From Halicephalobus mephisto (taxonomy: Eukaryota; Nematoda; Chromadorea; Rhabditida; Panagrolaimidae), in the NCBI GenBank assembly GCA_009193035.1, contig SWDT01000016.1, positions 1-64,000 of the forward strand: a stretch of DNA of 64,000 nt, read 5' to 3'. Made by a program: the position numbers and the translations under genes. Below are positions 54,688-64,000 of this stretch, one piece after another (positions within the stretch are counted from its first letter, which is position 1; each line of letters opens with the position of its first letter). Below the pieces are notes generated by a model. The model saw only the letters and a program-made list of their open reading frames with translations, had not been told where the DNA came from and did no database searches.

Positions 54688-57600
54688 ATGCGAAAACGAC
54701 AATTATTACAATTTACATTTTTTGTGATTACTGTAGCTTTCCTCCCGGGAGTGAAGTCGAGGCCGGCTTCTGAAACTTCGAAAACCTTACTTCATTTCGA
54801 TGTCCGTTCAGGTATGTAACTTTTTAATGAAAGCAGTTTTGAAGTTCAAGGGCAATGAAACTCCGATTTTAGTTCCGCTCGATTTGTTTTACTTTTTTTC
54901 TGGTTGATTTAGTTTTGATTTAAAAAATCATCCAACTTGTTTTTTGGGTAAATCCTGTTCGAGAAAAACCCAAATTAATTCTTGACTAATGGTTTCTGCC
55001 TGATTTTTGAGATCTTGAATATTGGACGATTGGGATTTGCAAACAATGTCCAATATTGAAGATATCCACTTCCTGCTCAAATTTAATAGCTTCCGATATC
55101 TGAGTGGTCCTTATTGAATAAAAAGATAAGTGGTCATTGAAAAACAGTGTGAATGGCCCTTGAGGGTCTTCTGGAAGGTGTTGTGATTGCAGAGGAAATT
55201 CTTGATTTATCGAGTGTTTGATTAATTTTTGACTGCAGTAAGGAAGTGCGGGCTTTATGGATAGGACTGGATTGGATGGTAAAAAACATCTCGAGGGAAA
55301 ATTCGGAATAAAGAATCCAAATTATATTTTTATAGCTTTAATATTATATTTTGGATGAAACAGGATGCGCAAGTATCCTTCGGAAGGAACAAACTAAGTG
55401 TTCCACTTAATAACACCCTGAGGAAAGTGCATCAAATAGTAACTTAGTTTAAAATTACTATTTTCTAGTGCAAAATTTCCTGAAATGAAGCTTGCAATTT
55501 TCAATCATTTTTGAATACTTTTTGAACGTACTTTTGTATTAAATAAAACACGTATTAAAAATAATGAGGTAATTTTTCGCATTAGAACTAAAATTGAAGA
55601 ACTTGATCAATTTCTTTATTGCAAATCCGGATAATATCTAGGAAAAACAACTTTAAGAAATTTTCGGACACTATTCACTTTCATCAATAGCAGATCTTGG
55701 ATAGTGTTCGGAAATCCAAAAATCGAATATTCCGAACACTTTCTAACTTTATTTTTTCCTTTTTATTTATTTTTGAAAGCAAAATTTGCAACTTTTGTGA
55801 ATCCGGATCTCCTTTGTTCTCGTGATCTGAATTGATTTATGGTTCGTCATTCCATTCCAAGACTTGGGAAATGTACTATTGATCCTTTTCTAGATCACTT
55901 TCATTCAGAGATAATTTCGATTTCAAAAATTCCCAATCATCACGCAATCATAGTCAAGACAATTGCAATCTCAAAATAAATTAAATTTACTTAATTTGAT
56001 ATTGATTGCATTTTTAATCAATTTATTTCTGGTTTCATTGCCTTGGGGACAAGCCAGGCTTCCGAAAGATTGCATCTAAACTTGAATGATGGCCCGGATT
56101 CCATTGTCTTGCGCAAGATTAATCTTGGGAAGAAATCTGGAACAGTCCGAAAAGACTCGAATAGAAATTTACACGAATTGACAGTTTAAGGGAAAAGAAA
56201 GTTTAATTAAAAATGACAAGTGAAAAATAACAATGGTGTTTGTTTTCAGATAAGTCGATTGGAAGTTTCGGCAACGAGGAAAAAGTTGATTATTTCCGGT
56301 TACTCGAAATCGAAGGGAGTCATCTGATCGTCGGAGCAGCGTAAGTTTGAACGTTTTGATGCAAAAGTCGAAGGGGTTTTCATAGTGGGATTATTTCCAC
56401 TACAATAATAAATATTATCCGGACAATTTTGGAGGTTTTGTAACTACTATTCAAGATCTTATTGTGGGGAATTTTCGATAGTGACTGAAAATTGAAGCAT
56501 TATCTAACATTCTCTCCAGTAAGGACAATCTTGGATAGTGTCTAGAAAGCACAATTTTTGGAGTTTTCTAAGCACTATTCATGATTACTAGCACTAGAAT
56601 GATCTTGGATAGTATCTGAAAAACCAAAAATCAGCACTTCCCAGACAGCATCCAGAAACATCTCCAACGAAAACCTCTAAAACTGAAACTAGTTCATCAA
56701 TGGTCTCTCAAGACCTATATTCTTCAAAAAACTTCTACAGTAGTTCCTTTTAACCCTGTCACAAAACCTCATTTCCATGCACTTCTCCACGTAAACATGT
56801 CAAAACTTGCAACAGTAATTCTTTGCGGGAGATTTACGACCACTGTTCGAAATGAACAAATTTGCTCGATGACTTTTTTGATTACAACTCTTGTCATAAA
56901 ACTTCTCAATCATGTTTTTCCAGGGACAATGTCTACAATTTAACGATCCAAAAGACAGACTCCAGAATCCAGATTGTTAATAGTTCTCATTACTACTGGC
57001 CCGCAGACTCTGCAATAGCCCAAGAATGTAGACAAAAAGCGGCTTCACAGGAGGACTGTAAAAACTTTGTTCGAGTTCTTTCTGTCCATCAAAGAACCGG
57101 AGATTTGCTCATTTGTGGTACCCATGCTTACAAGCCTAGATGCAGGATATTTGATCCAAAAACAAGAAAAACAAAGAGGGAATTCAGCGGGACTGGATTG
57201 TCTCCACTTGACCCCAGGCACAATACGACATTCTATCTCGACGGAGACAATCTTTATTCAGCCACAGGTGCGTCCTTGGAAAAGCTATTAAAAAAGTGAT
57301 TTGATTCCTGGTCCAATGTTGCAATTGACCATTCAAACAAGGTTAAATTGAGGAAAAACGAAACTTTTTTGGCGGGAAAAAACAAAAGCACTGTAACTTT
57401 TTAGATATAAACGTTTTTAGACGATTCTTTCTATTGTTTTCAAGTACAGTATTTCTACTACAAAGCTGTAGGAAGAATTTCCGAAAAATCATAAATCAAA
57501 AAATTTTCAACTTCTTAATTAGATTTATACGGAAGAAGTTATTTCAGTTTCCGATTTTTCTGGCAGTGACTCCCTCATCTACCGTAAGAACATAACAGAG

Positions 57601-59754
57601 GACTCCACGACTGGCATCAGAACAGAACGAAACAACATTCGTCTCCTCAACAAACCTCAGTTTGCGGGCAGTCTGCACACTGACAAATTTGTTTATTTCT
57701 TCTTCCGAGAGAAAGCCATCGAAGTGGAATCCATAGATGGCTACGGTGCTTCGGGGTACTACTCCAGAGTCGCCAGAGTCTGCAAGAACGACAAGGGAGG
57801 CCCAGTGTATTACGCCAATGAATGGACGAGTTTCGTCAAGGCAAGACTCAACTGTTCCCTCCCTGGATCGAAGCCCTTTTACTTCGACCAGATAGTCTCC
57901 ATCTCGAACGCTACTGGAGGAAACAAAATCAGTGGAAATTCTGGAGGAATCGTCTATGCCACATTCGTATCTGAGTACGAGTTCTTGTCTCACAGTGTGA
58001 TTTGCGCCTTCAACTTGAGCGAAATTGACTCGCTTTTTGACAGAAGTGATTACCTGGTCTCTGATCTTGGAAATCCTGCTTATTACAGAAAGAGACGGGT
58101 AAGTTTCAGCACTAAATGCAAAATTAAGGTTTATAAAATAGTTAGTTTACTAATACTTAAAAAATAACTGTTTTTGAAACATTACGAAATTACTCTTCTA
58201 CACAAAATTGAATTTTATAGAATAGTTGTTTTTAAAATTTGTATATTAAAAACCGTTTAAGTATTAATTTGATGTTTAAATACGAATTTTCCAGGATCCT
58301 AATAGTCTTACCGGCAAATGCAACTCTGATTCGAAAACACTTACTCCCGACCAAATGGTGTCCCTCAAATCCACTCCTCTCATGGCTGATCTTGTCCCCA
58401 ACATCTTCTCCAGACCTGTGGGTGTCTACGAGAGCGAAGACCACTACAATCAGATAGCCGTTCTCCCGAACGTCCATCTTCCAGAACATGACCACAGAGT
58501 GGATGTTCTTTTCGTCGGTACAGATCAAGGAAACATTTTGAAACTTGTGAATCTCCACGGAACAAATGCCGATGACAAGGATCCTATGGTCAAAGTCAGC
58601 GTCACCAAAGTCGGAAACTCCCCAATTAGGAGATTGATAATCTTCAATGAACAGTACTTGATTGCGCTGACAGACAGAAGAGTCCTCGCGATGCCCCTTC
58701 AGCAGTGCTCCAGGATGACTACTTGTAAAGCTTGTGTTGAGGCCAGAGATCCTCATTGTGGATGGCATCAGCACAAAAGAAGCTGTATCAGCATCGGAAA
58801 AGAGTAAGTATATATTATTTTATCAATTTTTGTCAAAAATTAACTTTAATATGAGTCTCGGAAATTCAACTTCACTGAATCAATCTGGTTCGAAATTGGT
58901 ATTCATATGTTAATCTCGCCTAAAAATCACTTTTCGTGCATTGAAACTTATTAAAATCCTATTATTGATGTGAAATCTTTCAGCGACATTGCGAAACACT
59001 TCATTCAAGACGTTTTCTCAGGCAATTCAGAATCCTGCAGAGAGTATGAAAGACTCCCGCCTCAAATCGTCATCACTGCTCCAAAGAAGGAATCAGTAGC
59101 TCTTTTGTCCTCCAACTCTGTTGACAACAGACCATCCCAAGGCTACAGGAAATTCCCGAATGTTGACTGCGACTGTGCTAGGAATTCACACGATCCAAAT
59201 TGTGAATGCTCTAAGAAATCCCTGAATCTGAATGAGCAAGCCATCAAAGCTGAACCTGGTTAGTTTCATATATGAAAACATGAATTTATATATGGATGAT
59301 TATTTCAGAACTGACACAAAACTGGTACACTTCCACTTACTTCCTTCTGGCATTGGCCCTCCTCCAGCTGATTATTATCGTCGTCCTCATCTATGGGATC
59401 TGCAGATACAAAAAGAAGCAGAAAAAGACCCCTGTCAAGAAGGACATGGGAGTCATCCATGCCTATGGTGATCCAGGGAATTCCCTAACTTCTTCTGATT
59501 TCCATCAACGGACTCCCACTTCATATAATATCGAGAGTTACTCCCCGACGAACTCACTTCCTCAAACGCAATATGAGCCGTTTTATCCCATAACTCAAAT
59601 CCAGATCGATCCAGGGTACCAGAGTGGGTCTCTCGGGAGCAAGTCTGGCTCGGACATTGTCTCGAGGTTCGAAGGGAGTTCGATGCCGGGGTACTTGACC
59701 ACCTTCAGCGGAGGTAGCAGCACATCCTCGACCAGCCATCCAGGGACTCCATGA
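54688..59754 (+). CDS. smp-1: Transmembrane class 1 semaphorin
   Basis: A 779-residue guidance ligand that signals through plexins at the cell surface. Exons: 54688-54811, 56250-56340, 56924-57267, 57548-58098, 58295-58803, 58984-59258, 59309-59754; phases agree. Signal peptide in the first 25 residues. Sema domain about 45-505, with conserved YFFFREKAIE and the segment ARVCKNDKGG. PSI domain about 507-535 (CSRMTTCKACVEARDPHCGW). One transmembrane helix about 642-663 (YFLLALALLQLIIIVVLIYG), followed by a basic stop-transfer KKKQKK and a Ser/Thr/Pro-rich cytoplasmic tail of about 115 residues. No Ig domain is present. Worms have two transmembrane semaphorins, smp-1 and smp-2, and secreted mab-20; the membrane anchor rules out mab-20 but smp-1 versus smp-2 is not certain. 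The first intron (1.4 kb) and second intron hold GGATAGTGTC-type repeats. Confidence 0.9.
55628..55678. repeat. GGATAGTGTC hairpin repeat
   Basis: In the first semaphorin intron: GGATAATATCTAGGAAAAA opposite AATTTTCGGACACTATTC. Confidence 0.6.
55697..55746. repeat. GGATAGTGTC hairpin repeat
   Basis: In the first semaphorin intron: TTGGATAGTGTTCGGAAATC opposite TATTCCGAACACTTTCTAA. It starts about 69 bases after the preceding copy. Confidence 0.65.
56531..56580. repeat. GGATAGTGTC hairpin repeat
   Basis: In the second semaphorin intron: TTGGATAGTGTCTAGAAA opposite TTTTCTAAGCACTATTC. Confidence 0.65.
56605..56655. repeat. GGATAGTGTC hairpin repeat
   Basis: In the second semaphorin intron: TTGGATAGTATCTGAAAAA opposite CTTCCCAGACAGCATCCAG, 74 bases after the previous copy. 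Confidence 0.6.
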
Positions 59755-60830
59755 AGCACAGTTAGTAGATCTCGAAAACTTGCTCAATCACGCAAGTGCC
59801 TGGTTTCGAAATCGGGCCAACAATGAAACCGGTTCAAATTAGACCTTTGTAAATTACCGTAATCGTACAATTCTCTTTTGTATCTTCTTGCCATAGTCAA
59901 GATGAGTGATTTTGCATTTCTGTTCGATCAGTATTAGTTGAGACATTTTCTTTCTTTTGAGTGTTCAAATTTGGTCTTTTCTCATCAACGGGTCAAGGAA
60001 ATGAAACAAAAATTAGATGTTTACAAATTTGTATCTAAATAAAAAGGAAATTTCTGAACTGTAATCTTACATCCCGGTTATTTCAGTAGTAACAATATGA
60101 CCGTAACCAGAATAGGAGGAAGGACAATAGACTCTCTTGTTAGAAAATATGCATTTAGTTCATCAGAAGAAATTATCCATGATGAGATAATAGGTATCAA
60201 AGGAATTTACGGACAATTTGAAATCAGGAAAACAAAGAACTCTGCAAGAAAAAGCAAAATAATGGTACTGAGACCTATAAAAAAATTGATATCAAATTAG
60301 TACTAAAATGAAAGTCACAACTTACAATATTTCGGCAGATGGAAAATGCGAGAAAAGGACCTTAGGTATTTTTCTTTTAATCAGTTACCCTTCACCATTG
60401 AGATTTGTGATATCTCGGGAAAGGAAATATCCAGGATTTTCCTGGGAATCCTGTTAATGCTGATGTTCATAATGAACCTATTTCTAACAATTTTGATCAT
60501 CTATAAAGTCAACTTTTATTTCAATATAAGAAAGAATTATTTCTCTCTCTCACTCGAGAATTGTATAAAAATTTCTTAAGATTATTAGAATCTTGTAGGA
60601 ATTTCCAGAGTTAACCCGTAAAATCCAGAATTCTAGAAGTTTCTCGAAATTTGGACCGAAATAACTTCGTAACAACATCTACTTTTAATTTCTACAATAA
60701 TATGATTATCAGAGATTTTAAGTATTTACCTTTATGTACAAATAATTATAAGAAATTTAATCAATGCATGGATATAAAAAATTAAATTACTACATTATCG
60801 AAATGCTGCTGAAACGTGGATTATAGGAAG
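59755..60830. other. AT-rich spacer after the semaphorin gene
   Basis: The first part is the semaphorin 3' UTR (AATAAA near 60038). Short open frames at 60097-60580 include a hydrophobic stretch like one membrane helix, but starts, stops and frames do not combine into a gene; they may be remnants of a membrane protein. Confidence 0.4.
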
Positions 60831-60998
60831 TTAGCAGTGATGGTGGCAATGCCCGTGGTGGTAGTCGTAGTAGTACCCATGAGGATAGTGTTCGTGATGG
60901 TAATAACCGTGATGAGGATCGTAGTAACCGTAGTTGTAGCACTCATTGTAATATTCAGGATAACAATGGTGGCCGTGACAGTGTCCGAAAAACGTCAT
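60831..60998 (-). CDS. 55-residue His/Tyr-rich peptide, unknown function
   Basis: A single-exon frame, ATG at 60998, TAA at 60833-60831. Of 55 residues, 16 are His, 14 Tyr, 6 Gly and 5 Cys, in runs such as GHCHGHHCYP, GYYHHEHYPHGYYY and GHCHHHC. There is no signal peptide. Such composition suits metal (Zn, Cu) binding, and resembles in style, not in proven homology, the short Gly/Tyr/His-rich peptides of worms. The frame uses alternating TAC/TAT and CAC/CAT codons in a locally less AT-rich patch, and a TATA box lies 112 bases upstream of the ATG. It could also be the fragment of a longer low-complexity protein, though stops close both ends. Confidence 0.6.
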   Translation of the reverse strand: MTFFGHCHGHHCYPEYYNECYNYGYYDPHHGYYHHEHYPHGYYYDYHHGHCHHHC

Positions 60999-61592
60999 TT
61001 TCTTCTATGAAGTCTCAACGGAATAAATCAAAGTAAGTAGTCGAATAACAGCTAGTCCTAGCTAATTATCAAAGAAAACGATTGAGTGAAGACACAGAAA
61101 ATCGAAGGGCTTTTATAGTCGAGAGTTTCATCAAGACACACCTTGATTACACATGATAACTTTGAAAAAACTCGGGAAAGCTATGATTCACTGAGAGCGA
61201 TGCGAAAACCTACGTCATAGGTTCCATTTCTGTGACACCAAGATAAGACGTTTACGTTAAAGCCCATAATAAGCAGATCTGAGAAAATTCGAAACATGAA
61301 CTTAAATAAATTACGTAAATGATGAAGAAACAACTAGATTAATCATGGTGGAAAAATAAAAAAATACATACTTTTTTCAAAATACTATTATGATTCTCAT
61401 AAGGTTAAAGTTCAATTATCTTGATCAATATTATAGATTCTTTTAATACATTTTATAAACCATTATCGAAAATGAAATAAATAGCATATTACAAATGCAG
61501 AAATAATCCCGTCTATATTTGGCAATTTATCATCGCCATTTGCATTTATGTTCTTAATGGGTTTTCCGGTAATCAACGTATTTATACACTTC
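60999..61592. other. Promoter and spacer between minus-strand genes
   Basis: Contains the TATA box above. AAGATAAGACG near 61240 is a GATA-factor-type site, which in worms often marks intestinal genes. Otherwise nothing recognised. Confidence 0.35.
61110..61117 (-). promoter_or_regulatory. TATA box of the His/Tyr-rich peptide gene
   Basis: TATAAAAG on the minus strand, followed by GC-richer sequence. It implies a 5' UTR of roughly 80 bases. Confidence 0.5.
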
Positions 61593-61997
61593 CTATCCGG
61601 TGCCACAGTAACTTCTATTGGAATGATAATGACTCTCATCATTTGGAATACAAATTATTAGTCTTCCAGTAATCAACGGCACATCTCTGCCACAACGTGC
61701 ACGTTGACGATCAGATGCATCCATGATATACAATCGAATTGAACGACTGGGTTTTATTGACTCTTCAATCATCTTCTTAGAATTTCCACAGTAATTAACG
61801 CATATCTCACAATTCCATGCCTCTAATTCTGAATTACAGTACTCAGTGGTTCCACAACAAGAATACCTAGGATTTTCTGGATCATAGAGTGGATAGCATT
61901 CGTCAATAAGAAGAGCTGATCTCCCACCATGGGATTTCTTTTATCGGCGAACATTTGTGTTTGATAGTCTTCAGATCCTTCATTACAAGGCTGAACA
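61593..61997 (-). pseudogene. Cys-rich secreted-type protein exon with a frameshift
   Basis: An acceptor-like TATTTAG precedes 61997, after which a frame reads VQPCNEGSEDYQTQMFADKR, then NPMVGDQ. Protein-like sequence then continues in another frame: LLIDECYPLYDPENPRYSCC, EYCNSE, NCEICVNYCGNS, and ends SYCGTG at the stop 61595-61593. About twelve Cys in all. The frame change falls at CAGCTCTTCTTATTGAC (about 61901-61917), where two extra bases (CT) seem to be inserted. No intron signals fit there. I do not recognise the family. A hydrophobic, signal-peptide-like stretch at about 62410-62570 could be its first exon, but it lacks an ATG. Confidence 0.5.
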
Positions 61998-62571
61998 CTA
62001 AATATCAGATTAATTAATGTATCAGCATCATCATCGAGATCTAAGTCTAAGCCTAAATCCAATCTAAATCTAACCTATCATAATTAGAATGACTACTAAT
62101 AGTTGGGATATATAAGTTAGCCAAACTTGTCTTTAAAGATAGATATGTAAAGTAGTTGATAAGACGACAACTTCTACTAAGATTAAGAAATTGCCAAAAA
62201 TACAAGGAATTTATATACTATTATTTTGTAATTTCGGTTATTTTTATTATGACACTTTTGATTTTTAATATTTACTTATTTTTATCTATATGCTTCTAAA
62301 AATGAAGATAATAACAATGGATAATTTCAAGAAAGTTGGAGAAAAGAACTGGCACAATGTAAAATATTAGTTTCTCATTGGTAACAGTTTTGTTTTGGAA
62401 TCTTTCTTGTCCATCTTCGACTCGGTTTACATAGGTGTGAGACACACAGATTCGAAACTGTTCATTAATATCGAGTTCTTTTATTTTCGACTGTGACGAC
62501 AGTAAGAAATTGTCTATTAAACATAAGCAAAGGAGTAACGTAGTAATAAAAAGTATCCAACTTCTTTCCAA

Positions 62572-63048
62572 AGAAGAGTGAAGCAGATAAATGACAGATC
62601 AACAGGCTTTCACCCTCTTTTCAAAGATTAAGATTCTCCACCAAACAATTAAATAAATGATGTGTTTAAAAGTAAGGCTATCGATGAATACATTTCTAAA
62701 TTGTGTACTTTAAGGAAATTTTTAGTAATTGTACACCCTTGTTTTTTCAACATGACCTATTCTACTTTATGACTAACTTACTAATAAAGAGAATTATAGT
62801 TTATACGTAAGTTAAAACAATTACAGTTATATTATCTAGATTCTAAAAACTGGGGTGTAAGGGAAGTAACATTAACTAACGAAATGATGTGAAACTTAAA
62901 TCTTTATAATAGTGTTCATTGTAATTAAGTATCTAATTGCCTCAAATTCTATATTAAAGGAGTGGACTTTAGTAAGCTTTATTCTACACCACATATCTCC
63001 ATATCCGTAACTGAACTTTAAATATATCAATTTCTATCATCAAACTGG
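62572..63048. other. AT-rich spacer
   Basis: No gene, RNA or repeat recognised between the Cys-rich remnant and the chemoreceptor-like gene. Confidence 0.4.
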
Positions 63049-64000
63049 TTACATATTGGTAACTTTCCTCCAGAACTTCTTCACGTTCTTTCTGTATTCT
63101 GGAACACTGATCATCATCAAAATAGTAGTAACAGCGGGTTCACATTCCATCAGAGCAATAAAGGGCAGCACAAAATAAATATCTAGCAAGCTAAATATAA
63201 TCAATCCAATTAGAGGAATGGATAACATCACACAATGAGAAGTTAGTTGGACAATCATGGTTTTCTGGATTCCTTGGAAGGCAGTTTTCTGTTCACTTTG
63301 GAAGTTGGTCCGACGAAGAAACACCATAACCTTGTAGTTGAAGAAGACAGCAAAGGAGAAGCTGATGGTCGTTAGAATAGCATAGCATGCTGCACTAATA
63401 AAAAAATAAGGAGAGAACTAAAAACAATAAGTTAAACTCTTCCCTATGAACATTTAATAGCGGTGCACACTTAGTGGTTAAAATGCTATGAGCATTATTC
63501 AGAATCTTTATCGATAAATCTATTGAAGCAAGTTTCGATAATGTTACAAGCAACCTCAAACATTGTTCTTGCAGTCAATAGGCTGATAGTTTGAAAAGTG
63601 ATCTCAATGACCTAATAAAATTAAAACCAACCACTTTAGCTCCAGCTATGTTCCAATATCGCCCTTCTTCGTTCCCCACTAAATACGGCCTCATCTTAAT
63701 ATCCATTAACTCTATCGGTGATGATTCAAAAGCTGCATATAAAAAAGTAATTGACCCAATGTTGCAAGTAATAGCAATAAAATACAGCAATATCCTCATT
63801 GTGAAATGAACATTCTGGTTTTTACAGATCAGCAAATATCGGATATAGAAAGGAATCGATATTACATACAGACACAAACCTGCCATGAAAATAAAGCTTA
63901 AAACAAGAAGTTTGTTAATAAACGGATCAAGTTCGTAATCAAAACTAGTGATGGCAAAGGTATGAAAGCCATGCCTGGAGAAAACGTCCAGTTTTAATAT
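63049..64000 (-). CDS. Seven-transmembrane chemoreceptor-like protein (partial, 3' end)
   Basis: The C-terminal part of a multi-pass receptor, cut by the window end. Likely exons: 64000 to about 63632, then 63417-63049. The first contains a hydrophobic helix (LLVLSFIFMAGLCLYVISIPF) and another (RILLYFIAITCNIGSITFLYAA), then an extracellular-type loop ending GRYWNIAGAKV. The second starts FSPYFFISAACYAILTTISF and ends with a last helix pair and VPEYRKNVKKFWRK, the type of intracellular tail seen in worm Str-superfamily (Srh/Sri-like) chemoreceptors. The splice donor near 63631 is uncertain because several in-phase GT sites exist. No stop interrupts the frames, so it may be functional. The subfamily is not assigned. 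Confidence 0.65.

Overview
The window is a nematode nuclear genome segment, most likely from a rhabditid related to Caenorhabditis. Reasons: genes are split by short introns (several of 41-48 nt) with TTTTCAG-like acceptors; intergenic DNA is AT-rich; several proteins match worm gene families (TWK channel, supplementary nuclear receptor, F-box, semaphorin-1, UNC-73/Trio, carboxypeptidase, C-type lectin, chemoreceptor); and there are two RNA genes carrying an SL1-type spliced leader. All gene models below were built by hand from reading frames, splice signals and phase; none is confirmed by transcripts.

Layout. 1-2650 (-): 5' part of the CAD/pyr-1 pyrimidine synthesis gene, cut by the window start. 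3939-4239 (+): a single HMG-box protein. 4785-7138 (+): a two-pore-domain K+ channel with an unusual second selectivity filter, convergent with 7260-14922 (-): a 1630-residue UNC-73/Trio-like protein (SEC14, spectrin repeats, one DH-PH) that stops after the first GEF module. 15966-18027 (-): secreted M14 metallocarboxypeptidase, with a mariner-type MITE just upstream. 19661-20512 (+): small secreted Cys-rich protein with a TATA box. 21252-25043 (-): diaphanous-related formin. 26252-28634 (-): nuclear hormone receptor. 31359-32678 (+): F-box protein. 33568-35567 (+): Cys-loop ligand-gated channel with the PAR motif of anion channels. 37052-40432 (+): SLC17-like transporter of the major facilitator superfamily. 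40639-42331: two C-type lectin-like genes in inverted orientation, the plus-strand one broken. 42332-54687: a 12.3-kb T-rich, gene-poor stretch. 54688-59754 (+): transmembrane class 1 semaphorin. 60831-60998 (-): a 55-residue His/Tyr-rich peptide. 61593-64000 (-): a frameshifted Cys-rich gene and a partial chemoreceptor.

The most striking observation is a pair of spliced-leader RNA genes, each inside an intron of a different protein gene (LGIC intron at 34811-35211; transporter intron at 39603-40057). They share about 240 nearly identical bases covering upstream region, leader, donor site and Sm site. Their 3' hairpins differ in sequence but both still pair. A second signal is a family of about 50-bp hairpins with arms like TTGGATAGTGTC / GACACTATCCAA, scattered through introns and spacers from 16 kb to 57 kb.

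The protein genes do not form one pathway and no operon is evident. UNC-73/Trio, the semaphorin and the formin are all known cytoskeleton or axon-guidance players in worms, but their proximity may be chance.
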